DNA of 41,119 nucleotides, from NCBI GenBank assembly GCA_964459805.1, contig CAYWOD010000006.1, forward strand, positions 1 through 41,119, in the 5' to 3' direction. This document shows positions 34,293-41,119 of the stretch, piece after piece. The DNA is from DAOVRL01 sp964459805. Lineage in GTDB: Bacteria > Planctomycetota > Phycisphaerae > Sedimentisphaerales > Anaerobacaceae. Position 1 is the stretch's first letter. Every line of letters starts with the position of its first letter. The notes under the pieces are model-generated. The model was not told where the DNA came from, searched no databases, and saw only the letters and a program-made list of their open reading frames with translations. A program made the translations under genes and the position numbers.

Positions 34293-35699
34293 GTGAATAC
34301 GGTCTTGCCGGCAGCTGTTGTTGTAGCCTACGTGGTGCTGCTGACCTGGGTAGCGGTGCGCGCACGCGCCGCCAGGCACTTCACAGAGTTCTCACTGGCC
34401 GGGCGAACGCTGCCCCTGGCGCTCGTGTTCGGCAGCCTCGCGGCCACCTATGTCGGGCCGGTGTTTTCGATTGGCTTTGTCGGCAGGGGTTTTGCGAGCG
34501 GCTTGCTTCTTCTTGGCATAGGACTGGCTTACGCGCTCCAGAACATTCTGGTCGGACTGTTCGTTGCACCGCGTCTAAGACGCTTGAAAGGATGCCACAC
34601 ATTAGGCGATGCCATAGGCCAGAAATACGACCAAAAGTGCCAGGTCCTTGCCGGGGTCATCTCTGTTGGGTTATGCGCCGGCTTTGCTGCGGTTATGGCC
34701 AAGGCAGGCGGCGATGTGTTACAAAACATATTCGGCCTTCCCCACTGGTCCTCCGTCGTGATAGTCGTCGGCGTAACGGCACTATACACCACATTCGGCG
34801 GCCTCCGCGCCAGCGTAATAACAGACGCCTTTCAATTCTCCGCATTCGCAATCTTATTGCCCATCACCCTGCTATGGATATTACGTTTCCATCTCGAGGG
34901 CGGCGCCGCTGCTTTTACCGAGCAGGCCTCACTTGCCACCAGCGCCGGGCTCAATTCAACACCATTGATCGAGATAATCGCCCTGCTCGCCGCATTCCTC
35001 TTGGGCGAGACGCTTATACCGCCTTATGCAAACCGCGCCTTGGCATCGAAGACAACGCGAATATCCCGAAACGGATTCATATTGGCAGGGTCTTTTAGCG
35101 TGGCCTGGTTTGCAGTCATGGTGGCCTTAGGGATTGCCGCACGCACTATTATTCAACCCGGAACAGATGAGGACCGCGTTCTTCTCAAGCTAATCGAATC
35201 CACGATGCCCGCCGCAGGTTATGCACTCTTGTTGGTCGTATTGATCTCGATAATTATGTCGAGCCTTGATTCGCTCCTCAACGCCGGCGCCGTCGCGTTC
35301 ACCCAGGATATCGTCAAGCCGTTTGCAAATGTGCCGGACACCACTGCTCTGAACATTGGCCGCTGCGCCACTATCGTTATCGCCTTGACCGCCGCCGCCG
35401 GTGCGGTCGCTGTTGACAGCATCATAGACGGCCTGCTTATCTGCTATGCTATCTGGGCCCCGGCCATCCTGCCCGCTCTTATAATCGGGCTCTGGGTTAA
35501 GCGCCCCAGGCCCCTGGCAGGAATCCTCTCAATGGCTGTCGGTTCGGCCGTTGCCGTGACACTGTGGGTAACGTTCAAGTTCATCGTACATTGGAAAACT
35601 GAGACTGAGATATCACGCATTATTATTCCAGCTCTCACCGCGGCGCTTCTGGCTTACGCCCTGGGGCACTACGTCAAAAAAACTAAATCGGGACCGTGA
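34293..35699 (+). CDS. Sodium:solute symporter (SSS family)
   Basis: A 468-residue membrane protein with about 12-13 hydrophobic segments. GTG start, AGGAAA just upstream. Family marks include the N-terminal AARHFTEFSLAGRTLPL, FGSLAATYVGPVFSIGF, GVTALYTTFGGLRASVITDAFQ (the typical TxGGLxAVxxTDxxQ pattern), and SIIMSSLDSLLNAGAVAFTQDI in the later half, which belongs to the sodium-site region of SSS proteins. The substrate (sugar, amino acid, proline, pantothenate or other) cannot be read off. It lies 68 nt after the editing-domain gene and is followed within 3 nt by a tiny membrane protein, so it may share the operon promoter at 32060-32088. Confidence 0.9.
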   Translation: MNTVLPAAVVVAYVVLLTWVAVRARAARHFTEFSLAGRTLPLALVFGSLAATYVGPVFSIGFVGRGFASGLLLLGIGLAYALQNILVGLFVAPRLRRLKGCHTLGDAIGQKYDQKCQVLAGVISVGLCAGFAAVMAKAGGDVLQNIFGLPHWSSVVIVVGVTALYTTFGGLRASVITDAFQFSAFAILLPITLLWILRFHLEGGAAAFTEQASLATSAGLNSTPLIEIIALLAAFLLGETLIPPYANRALASKTTRISRNGFILAGSFSVAWFAVMVALGIAARTIIQPGTDEDRVLLKLIESTMPAAGYALLLVVLISIIMSSLDSLLNAGAVAFTQDIVKPFANVPDTTALNIGRCATIVIALTAAAGAVAVDSIIDGLLICYAIWAPAILPALIIGLWVKRPRPLAGILSMAVGSAVAVTLWVTFKFIVHWKTETEISRIIIPALTAALLAYALGHYVKKTKSGP

Positions 35700-35702
35700 A
35701 AT

Positions 35703-35855
35703 ATGCACGCACTTGTGATAATTCTTGTGGTAATCGCAGCCTTGCTCGCCATCACAAGCGGCATCTGGGTTGCAATCGCCCTTCTCCGCGCCGTCACCGC
35801 TCCCAGGACCCTGTCAGAACCTGACCCCGACCACGATCACAACGACAAACAATGA
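35703..35855 (+). CDS. Small single-helix membrane protein beside the symporter
   Basis: A 50-residue ORF that begins with ATG 3 nt after the symporter stop. One hydrophobic helix occupies about residues 4-30 (HALVIILVVIAALLAITSG then IWVAIALLRAV). The tail is rich in Asp and His (SEPDPDHDHNDKQ). It has no ribosome-binding site of its own, so it would be made by coupling to the symporter. Its size and position resemble the small accessory subunits known beside some secondary transporters (e.g. MetS-type). Family membership cannot be shown by eye. Confidence 0.6.
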   Translation: MHALVIILVVIAALLAITSGIWVAIALLRAVTAPRTLSEPDPDHDHNDKQ

Positions 35856-35960
35856 CCCAACCCCAACCCGGCGAAATGAAGATGCGCAAAAGCTAAAAGC
35901 CTTCCTGGACAATTCGGAGCAACAGGTAAAGCACAAACGCCGCCACACAAGCCGCGCAGT

Positions 35961-36614
35961 TCACCCCTCTGCGTGAAATGCCCGGTCATCGAAGCCAACG
36001 ACGAAGTCGAAGTTCCCATCCCCGGCCTTTGATTGGAGCTGTCTGGTGATGTACTCAACGTCGTCATAAGGCCCGGAAACATAAAAGGGCTTGCCATCTT
36101 TGCCGAATTCAATGTCCTCGCACGGCTCGATGCTATTGATGTCTTCCAGAACGTATTGCGACAATTCGAAATCCTCGTGCGGCTTAAATCCAAATTGCGC
36201 GGCAAATTCGATGGCCCCGTAGATAATATGATGCGCCAGAGCTATCGAGCATTCTACCAGCTCTTCCTTCGAGTTTATGCTCGACCGTATTTTCGTTTCG
36301 TATATCGACAGTGGTGTGTCCGCATCGCAGAATGTGTTTTTCAACCCAAGGCATAAGATGTCCACCAGGTACATACCATAGACAATAGTGCCGTCATACT
36401 GTCGGCGGGACAGCAGAATTGTCGCAAACCCATCTTCTTTCCACGATGGGTTTATGAGGCATTCGCAAATAGCCAGTTCTCGAGACGTGAGAATCTTCCT
36501 TTTTACACTGAGCAACGTGTAAGGAACCGATGCCTCCTGTCTCTTTTTCCTGGCCTTATCCTTTAGCCGCTTCTTCATCAATTTCCTTTGACGTCTCTTT
36601 TGGTCAATTGCCAT
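35961..36614 (-). CDS. Conserved-looking protein of unknown function
   Basis: A 217-residue protein with AGGGAG 8 nt before its ATG. The first 27 residues are highly basic (QKRRQRKLMKKRLKDKARKKR) and could bind nucleic acid or the ribosome. The rest is soluble and mixed: LAICECLINPSWKEDGFATILLSRRQYDGTIVYGMYLVDILCLGLKN-like text (shortened: SRRQYDGTIVYG, LVDILCLGLKN), then a helical SIALAHHIIYGAIEFAAQFGFKP, an acidic stretch, and SGPYDDVEYI. I do not recognise the family. It stands alone, convergent with the symporter unit and 180 nt downstream of tRNA-Pro. Base use looks like that of its neighbours. Confidence 0.65.
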   Translation of the reverse strand: MAIDQKRRQRKLMKKRLKDKARKKRQEASVPYTLLSVKRKILTSRELAICECLINPSWKEDGFATILLSRRQYDGTIVYGMYLVDILCLGLKNTFCDADTPLSIYETKIRSSINSKEELVECSIALAHHIIYGAIEFAAQFGFKPHEDFELSQYVLEDINSIEPCEDIEFGKDGKPFYVSGPYDDVEYITRQLQSKAGDGNFDFVVGFDDRAFHAEG

Positions 36615-36794
36615 CTCGGTTCTCCCTAAAGTTGGCTATGAGAACTGCGCTCAAGTCCACGGTCGGCAAGACACCTTCGCTGAACGCAGCATCGGTCAAA
36701 TTCCCGCCGAAACCTGCCAATAACACTCAAAGACAGGGCCGGAGACTGCCGTCTATGCTGATAGCAATACGCGTTCCAACACGTGCCTGTAAAA

Positions 36795-36869
36795 TCGGGG
36801 AGACTGGATTTGAACCAGCGACCTCTGCGTCCCGAACGCAGCGCTCTGGCCAAGCTGAGCTACTCCCCG
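36795..36869 (-). tRNA. tRNA-Pro (CGG)
   Basis: On the minus strand a full cloverleaf can be drawn: acceptor CGGGGAG/CTCCCCG, D-arm GCTC/GAGC, anticodon stem CTGCG/CGCAG with loop TTCGGGA (anticodon CGG, reading CCG), T-stem GCTGG/CCAGT with TTCAAAT loop, discriminator A. The first pair C1-G72 is typical of bacterial tRNA-Pro. CCA is not encoded. Confidence 0.96.
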
Positions 36870-36885
36870 TCAAAGCCGGCACCTC

Positions 36886-36914
36886 AATATAGCACCACGG
36901 GCGGCAAATTGCAA
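36886..36914 (-). promoter_or_regulatory. Promoter of tRNA-Pro
   Basis: Read on the minus strand: -35 box TTGCAA (36909-36914), 17-nt spacer, -10 box TATATT (36886-36891). The start site would lie about 10 nt before the tRNA 5' end. The -35 box begins 2 nt after the priA stop codon, so the tRNA has its own promoter in the gap between the two genes. Confidence 0.7.
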
Positions 36915-36915
36915 A

Positions 36916-39333
36916 TCATAATAAATTCACCGGGTCTATGTCTATCGCAACCTTGACAACCGGGCGAACGGGCCCCTGCGCTCGCAGAGCTCTGAACAGT
37001 CGCTGCATAGTTGTCGCCTGCGGCGACTGGACGATTATCTGCATCCTGTGAAAACGCTGCACCCGGCTTATCACAGCCGGCATCGGCCCACGAACAACGG
37101 CACTTAACCCCTCGGCCTCTACAATCCAGTCTATCCTTTCACGCATCGCCTTGCAGGCAGTCTCGAGCTTGTCGAAGTGCATATCGCGCATAACGATGAC
37201 CGCCAGCCGCCAGAATGGAGGCAGATTGCACGCCTTGCGATGCTTCAGCTCCTCCTGGACGAAACCCTCAAAGTCACCGTTGAGAGCGAACTGTATGGCC
37301 GGCTGATCCGCCAAGAACGTCTGCACAAAGACCGTACCCTTCTTGGCGGAACGCCCCGCCCGACCGGCCACCTGAGAAATCAACTGAAACGTCCGCTCAT
37401 TCGCTCGAAAATCCGGCAGATACAGCGAAGTATCAGCACTGATAATACCCACTAACGTCACATTCGGAAAATGCAGCCCCTTCGCTAACATCTGAGTGCC
37501 CGCCAATATATCGATCCGCCCATCACCAAAATCCCGCAAAAGCCGGTAATAATCCCCCCCTGCCATCGAATCGCTGTCAATCCGCGCAACACGCGCCTGC
37601 GGGAACTTCGCCCCTAACTCCTCTTCCAGCCGTTGCGAGCCGATCCCTATCATCGCCATACCTTTGCCGCACACCGGACAATTCCGGGGCACAAGCGTCT
37701 GCGCCAGGCAGTAGTGACAGATCGCATAGCCATAGTTGATATGTCTGCCGGTGACCGTTTGCATTTGCTGACTTCGTGCGACTTTTGACTTGTGAAAGGT
37801 CAGCGTGACATCGCAGTTGCGGCAGCTCAGCGTGTGCTTACAGGATGGACAGAACACAAAATTGCTGTAGCCGCGTCGGTTCAAGAGCAGAATTGCCTGC
37901 TCGCCCTTCGCCAGCACCTTTCTGAGCTGTTCACCCAACGGCTCGCTTATGAGATTTACACCCTTTTGCGTCACGCTCCCCTGGCGCATATCGACGAGCC
38001 TCATCTCGGGCATAGGCAGGTTCATCACCCTCTTAGGCAAACGAGTGATACTAAAGTGTTTCTTATCACGGCAATTGGACAATGTCTCCAGTGACGGCGT
38101 GGCGCTGCCCAGGATGCAGTGCGCGTTTGCCAATTGTGCGCGCTTGATCGCCACATCTCTGCCGTTGTACCGCGGGGCCGTATCCTGCTTGTAGCTCGGC
38201 TCGTGCTCTTCATCAACGACGATAAGCCCGAGCTTGCCCAGCGGCGAAAAGACCGCCGAGCGAGCGCCTATCACCACATCCGCCTCGCCCCCCCTGATTT
38301 TCTGCCACTGGACGTTGCGCTGAGCAGCGGTCAGCCCGGAGTGCATTACGGCGACCCTCTCGAACCTCGCGCTGAAACGCTGGACCGTCTGGGCCGTAAG
38401 CGCGATTTCCGGGAGCAGCACAATCGCCCGCCTTCTCTTGCTTAACACCGCCTCGATAGCTCTCATATAAAGCTCGGTCTTCCCGCTGTCGGTAACGCCG
38501 TGCAAAAGTGTAACGCCGAATTCACCCGAGTCTATCCGCGCCCTTATGTGAGTCAGGGCCTTTTGCTGGTCCTCATTGAGAATTACCTTTTGCCCCTCTG
38601 CTATCATTGCCTGCGGAATGGCCGGCAGCGCCGTGAGAATTGTCTTGCGCCCTATCACGACAATCTGTTTTTCAGCCAGTCTCTTTACAGGTTCGCTGCC
38701 GCAGCCGACCGCACCCAGCAGCTCCTGTATCTCCAGAGCAGATTCCCTGCAGACTGCCTTTCTCTCTTGGAGGACCGCTGCAATTTGCTTCTGCTTCTTA
38801 CCTCGCAGCCCCCCAATCGCTTCGTCAGCACCCTCAGCAAGATAAATATACCTCTGTGTCTTTACCCCGGCCCCCTTTTTCACCGCCCCAGGCACCATAG
38901 CCGCCAACACTTGCCCCAACGGACAAACATAGTACCCGCTAATCCACCTCGCCAGCTCCATAAGCCCCGCATCAACCAGCGGCTCCTTATCAACTACCCT
39001 GCTGACCCTTTTCAGCTTAAATATCTTTCCTTTTTCTCTCTGTGCCTCTCTGTGTTCGCTCTGGCTAATACCTGCTTCAACGCAAAACCCGAATTCTGCC
39101 TTGTCCTTTCTCCCGAACGGCACCTCCACCCTCTGACCGACCTCAATCGGCCAAAGCTCGTCCGCCACCGAATAGTCAAACTCCGAATCCGCCGCTGAAG
39201 CAAACGCCACACGAACAATGTGACTGCACCCCTCCGGCATACCCCCCCCACCGTCATTCACGCCCAAGCGGGAATCCATCTCCCCGAAGAGACTATCGGT
39301 TCGGCATTTACTCATAACACCGCCACTCTTCAC
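36916..39333 (-). CDS. priA: Primosomal protein N' (replication restart helicase PriA)
   Basis: An 805-residue superfamily 2 DNA helicase that restarts replication at stalled forks by loading the primosome. Motifs: GVTDSGKT (279-286, Walker A; the usual form is GVTGSGKT), DEEH (374-377, Walker B), GSATPSLET, QVAGRAGR (motif VI), and eight zinc-ligand cysteines in FCPSCK (C496, C499), SCRNC (C505, C508), CHYC (C540, C543) and CPVC (C553, C556). An insertion of about 17 residues separates C508 from C540. The longest start is the GTG at 39333. The ATG at 39315 is also possible because about 35 residues precede the expected N-terminus, and no strong ribosome-binding site decides. No partner primosome gene is adjacent. 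Confidence 0.95.
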   Translation of the reverse strand: MKSGGVMSKCRTDSLFGEMDSRLGVNDGGGGMPEGCSHIVRVAFASAADSEFDYSVADELWPIEVGQRVEVPFGRKDKAEFGFCVEAGISQSEHREAQREKGKIFKLKRVSRVVDKEPLVDAGLMELARWISGYYVCPLGQVLAAMVPGAVKKGAGVKTQRYIYLAEGADEAIGGLRGKKQKQIAAVLQERKAVCRESALEIQELLGAVGCGSEPVKRLAEKQIVVIGRKTILTALPAIPQAMIAEGQKVILNEDQQKALTHIRARIDSGEFGVTLLHGVTDSGKTELYMRAIEAVLSKRRRAIVLLPEIALTAQTVQRFSARFERVAVMHSGLTAAQRNVQWQKIRGGEADVVIGARSAVFSPLGKLGLIVVDEEHEPSYKQDTAPRYNGRDVAIKRAQLANAHCILGSATPSLETLSNCRDKKHFSITRLPKRVMNLPMPEMRLVDMRQGSVTQKGVNLISEPLGEQLRKVLAKGEQAILLLNRRGYSNFVFCPSCKHTLSCRNCDVTLTFHKSKVARSQQMQTVTGRHINYGYAICHYCLAQTLVPRNCPVCGKGMAMIGIGSQRLEEELGAKFPQARVARIDSDSMAGGDYYRLLRDFGDGRIDILAGTQMLAKGLHFPNVTLVGIISADTSLYLPDFRANERTFQLISQVAGRAGRSAKKGTVFVQTFLADQPAIQFALNGDFEGFVQEELKHRKACNLPPFWRLAVIVMRDMHFDKLETACKAMRERIDWIVEAEGLSAVVRGPMPAVISRVQRFHRMQIIVQSPQATTMQRLFRALRAQGPVRPVVKVAIDIDPVNLL

Positions 39334-39381
39334 TCATTCAGTCCTGTATCTTAGATATCCCCCAATCTCACTACAATACTT

Positions 39382-39408
39382 CGCAAATGCTTTATAGACC
39401 GCAAATGC
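39382..39408. repeat. Direct repeat of CGCAAATGC between lhgO and priA
   Basis: Two copies of CGCAAATGC (39382-39390 and 39400-39408) start 18 nt apart in the 86-bp gap between the lhgO stop and the priA start. The outer edges also form TCGCA/TGCGA. They could be a regulator site for priA or part of the end of the lhgO transcript. Confidence 0.45.
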
Positions 39409-39419
39409 GAAATCCGCCG

Positions 39420-40724
39420 TTACTTTTTGCTTTTTCTCTTTTTCCGTTTCTTCTGTGCCCTTCCTGACCCTTGGGGCTGTGGCTCTTTCTTCCTGACCTC
39501 TTGTTCAAGTCCGAAGTGCTCGCCGGCAATCCGGCTTATGTAATCGCCGATGGCCAGCGCCGCGGTAGCAGCCGGAGATGGGGCGTTGAGCACGTGAATG
39601 GAGCTGCCCTTTCTCTCGATTCTAAAATCGTCGATCAGCTCACCCCTCGGCCCAAGCGCCTGAGCTCGCACTCCGGCCTTGCCGGCCTTGATGTCCTGGG
39701 ACTCTAACGAAGGGATAAGCCGCTGCAACTGCTTGAGGAATCGCTTTTTGGAAAACGCCCTTGCGTACTCCGCCAGCCCGTACCTCCACTGCTTCAAAAA
39801 CAGCCGCCACGTCCCCCAATAGCTCAGCGACTCCCAGCAATCTCTCAGACTAAAATCTATCTTGCCGTAGCCTTCCCGCTTGAACGAGAACACCGCGTTC
39901 GGCCCGCATTCAACTGAGCCGTCAATCATACGCGTGAAATGAACGCCTAAAAACGGCAGCTCCGGGTCCGCCACTGGATATATCAGAGTCTTGACCTTCT
40001 CCGCCGCCTGCTCGGTCAGCTCATAATAGTCCCCTCGGAACGGAATAATCCTCACGCCCGGCTCAACTCCATCCAATTTCGCCACCCTGTCGCTCTGGAG
40101 TCCCGCGCAGTTGATGATGTACCTCGCAGCGAACGTCCCTTGATTGGTCAGCACCTTCGTATAGAAATCATGCTTCTCAAATCCGCCAACCTCGTGGTCC
40201 GTCAGGACCTTATTGCCATCGCCTTGCGACTCTATCAGCTCGGCCAGTTTCTCCGTAACTTGGCTGAAATCGATGATCCCCGTGCACGGCACCCGTATTC
40301 CCGCAATCCCCGAGCACGCCGGCTCAATCTCCTCTATCTGCTCCGGCCCGATCCGCTCAATCCCTTCTATCTCATTCGCCCGCCCTAACTCAAAAAGCTC
40401 CTCAAGCCCGGCCAGCTCCTTTCGCTCTGTGGCCACTATTATCTTCCCGCAGATATCAAAAGCAATTCCGTGCTCTTTAGCAAAAGCAACAAGCTCTTTC
40501 CGTCCTTTAGCACAGGTCTTTGCCTTAGCTGAGCCCGGCTTATAGTACAGACCCGAATGGATTACGCCCGAATTGTGCCCGGTTTGATGTACCGCAAGCC
40601 TCTCCTCCTTCTCTAACACCGCAATGCGAATCCCCGGATGGCTCGAGGCAATCTTATAAGCCGATGCCAGACCCACGATTCCCCCGCCCACGACAACAAT
40701 ATCAAAATCAACGTTCTGCTTCAT
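39420..40724 (-). CDS. lhgO: L-2-hydroxyglutarate oxidase (FAD-dependent)
   Basis: A 434-residue FAD-dependent oxidoreductase of the LhgO/L2HGDH family, which oxidises L-2-hydroxyglutarate to 2-oxoglutarate at the membrane. N-terminal dinucleotide fold DIVVVGGGIVGLASAYKI (about 8-25), then LEKE, HQTGHNSGVIHSGLYYKPGS (the His/Asn/Ser-rich FAD-binding signature, about 46-65), KTCAKGRKEL, GVHFTRMIDGSVECGPNAVFSF and SPAATAALAIGDYI near the end. The last 25 residues form a basic tail (KKEPQPQGS, then QKKRKKRKSKK), an addition beyond the usual family length. Start ATG at 40724, preceded by a promoter with a perfect -35 box and an overlapping palindrome. Confidence 0.92.
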   Translation of the reverse strand: MKQNVDFDIVVVGGGIVGLASAYKIASSHPGIRIAVLEKEERLAVHQTGHNSGVIHSGLYYKPGSAKAKTCAKGRKELVAFAKEHGIAFDICGKIIVATERKELAGLEELFELGRANEIEGIERIGPEQIEEIEPACSGIAGIRVPCTGIIDFSQVTEKLAELIESQGDGNKVLTDHEVGGFEKHDFYTKVLTNQGTFAARYIINCAGLQSDRVAKLDGVEPGVRIIPFRGDYYELTEQAAEKVKTLIYPVADPELPFLGVHFTRMIDGSVECGPNAVFSFKREGYGKIDFSLRDCWESLSYWGTWRLFLKQWRYGLAEYARAFSKKRFLKQLQRLIPSLESQDIKAGKAGVRAQALGPRGELIDDFRIERKGSSIHVLNAPSPAATAALAIGDYISRIAGEHFGLEQEVRKKEPQPQGSGRAQKKRKKRKSKK

Positions 40725-40737
40725 TCACAACGCCCTT

Positions 40738-40757
40738 AATCACGCTCCACCGTGATT
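40738..40757. promoter_or_regulatory. Palindrome at the lhgO start site (possible operator)
   Basis: AATCACG (40738-40744) and CGTGATT (40751-40757) form a perfect 7-bp inverted repeat with a 6-bp centre. It overlaps the -10 box of the lhgO promoter, where a repressor site would block initiation. It could also be a hairpin at the 5' end of the transcript. Confidence 0.5.
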
Positions 40758-40783
40758 GTTGCACGTTCAAGCACCTATGTCAA
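40755..40783 (-). promoter_or_regulatory. lhgO: Promoter of lhgO
   Basis: On the minus strand: consensus -35 box TTGACA (40778-40783), a 17-nt spacer and a weak -10 box AACAAT (40755-40760). The start site falls near 40748, inside the palindrome at 40738-40757, and leaves a leader of about 25 nt before the ATG at 40724. The weak -10 would suit regulated expression. Confidence 0.6.
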
Positions 40784-40823
40784 GTCTCCCCCGAAACCCA
40801 ACCCCCCTTCTCCGTTTATTTAG

Positions 40824-40842
40824 CCCCCAGCACTGCTGGGGG
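40824..40842. repeat. Perfect palindrome CCCCCAGCA-C-TGCTGGGGG
   Basis: Nine bases pair perfectly around one central base, followed by TTCTTCT. It could be an intrinsic terminator on the + strand or a mobile-type repeat. A related, less perfect copy at 40946-40962 shares the preceding TATTTAGC-like flank. Confidence 0.6.
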
Positions 40843-40856
40843 TTCTTCTCCCGCAC

Positions 40857-40874
40857 GGTGCGATATTTCGCACC
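40857..40874. repeat. Hairpin GGTGCGA-TATT-TCGCACC
   Basis: A perfect 7-bp stem with a 4-nt loop, 14 bp after the 40824-40842 palindrome and 6 bp before the REP-like element. It is one of four hairpins packed into about 140 bp. Confidence 0.6.
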
Positions 40875-40880
40875 TGCGTC

Positions 40881-40910
40881 ATTGCCAAGGAGCGAAGCGA
40901 CTGTGGCAAT
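40881..40910. repeat. REP-like palindrome
   Basis: ATTGCCA (40881-40887) and TGGCAAT (40904-40910) flank AGGAGCGAAGCGACTG. The motif GGAGCGAAGCGAC between short ATTGC/GCAAT arms is familiar from dispersed short palindromic elements in several bacterial lineages (recalled, not searched). Confidence 0.6.
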
Positions 40911-40945
40911 CTCAATCCCCCCCGAACTCCCGCCCATATTTAGCA

Positions 40946-40962
40946 CCCAGGCCCGCCCTGGG
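40946..40962. repeat. Hairpin related to the 40824-40842 palindrome
   Basis: CCCAGG (40946-40951) pairs with CCTGGG (40957-40962) across a 5-nt loop. The preceding ATTTAGC and following GGGG run resemble the flanks of the palindrome at 40824-40842, so the two are probably copies of one element. Confidence 0.5.
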
Positions 40963-41119
40963 GGGCATTCAAACAATCCGCCCTCGCCCCTCCGCCCGCT
41001 AAACAACCACGTTTAGATCATTTGAACATTTGAATTTCGATATTGTTTAGTCTGTTACAAATGAAATTGTGCGCAAAATGGTCACAAAATAGTGATGTGA
41101 GCATAAAAAACCCCCTTTC

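Larger units (their letters stand above)
40725..41119. other. Non-coding region upstream of lhgO with a cluster of palindromes
   Basis: No gene was found in these 395 bp. Besides the lhgO promoter the region holds four palindromic elements (40824-40842, 40857-40874, 40881-40910, 40946-40962), a direct repeat of CATTTGAA near 41029-41044, and an AT-rich end after about 41020. It may separate transcription units or serve as a regulatory region for a gene beyond the window. Confidence 0.6.

Overview
The window looks like chromosomal DNA of a planctomycete, most likely of the class Phycisphaerae (Sedimentisphaerales-like). The clues are a half dockerin at the C-terminus of a secreted beta-propeller protein, a MoxR/DUF58/von Willebrand A (VWA) cluster joined to large ABC-2 permeases, and a VWA plus glutamine-amidotransferase-like membrane protein of a type I associate with planctomycetes. 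This placement is inferred from gene content, with no marker-gene search. Two 100-N runs (3294-3393 and 28269-28368) are assembly gaps, so the sequence is probably a draft or metagenome-derived contig.

Positions 1-27666. A 3' fragment of a Gfo/Idh/MocA oxidoreductase on the + strand faces a run of about 25.6 kb in which every gene lies on the minus strand. A good sigma-70-type promoter (26061-26089) precedes fifteen close-packed genes. In transcription order they encode: a membrane-anchored Cys-containing coiled-coil protein; an iron-type ABC substrate-binding lipoprotein; a two-domain ABC permease fused to a six-bladed NHL propeller through an in-chain lipobox; a large VWA/amidotransferase-like membrane protein; a MoxR AAA+ ATPase; a DUF58 protein; a BatA-like VWA membrane protein; a secreted/membrane amidotransferase-like protein; one ABC-2-type ATPase; five tandem paralogous ABC-2-type permeases; and a MalK/UgpC-type ATPase. 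The head and tail of the run could supply the parts of one importer, with a MoxR/VWA plus ABC-2 machine between them. A separate minus-strand gene (26320-27666) encodes a membrane-anchored protein with a pseudopilin-like C-terminus.

Positions 27886-31979 (+ strand). These encode a secreted Pro/Ala/Lys-rich, Tyr-rich, TPR-containing protein, a seven-bladed propeller protein with a half dockerin, and a glycine-zipper lipoprotein, followed by a probable terminator.

Positions 32060-35855 (+ strand). A near-consensus promoter drives an ECF-like sigma factor, a small unknown protein and, by an ATGA overlap, a protein whose N-terminal half resembles the archaeal threonyl-tRNA synthetase editing domain and whose C-terminal half is unrecognised. 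An SSS-family sodium:solute symporter follows, with a 50-residue single-helix membrane protein 3 nt behind it.

Positions 35961-41119 (minus strand). These hold an unknown 217-residue protein, tRNA-Pro(CGG) with its own promoter, priA, and an L-2-hydroxyglutarate oxidase gene (lhgO) with a promoter and overlapping palindrome. The window ends in about 400 bp of non-coding DNA rich in palindromes, including a REP-like element.
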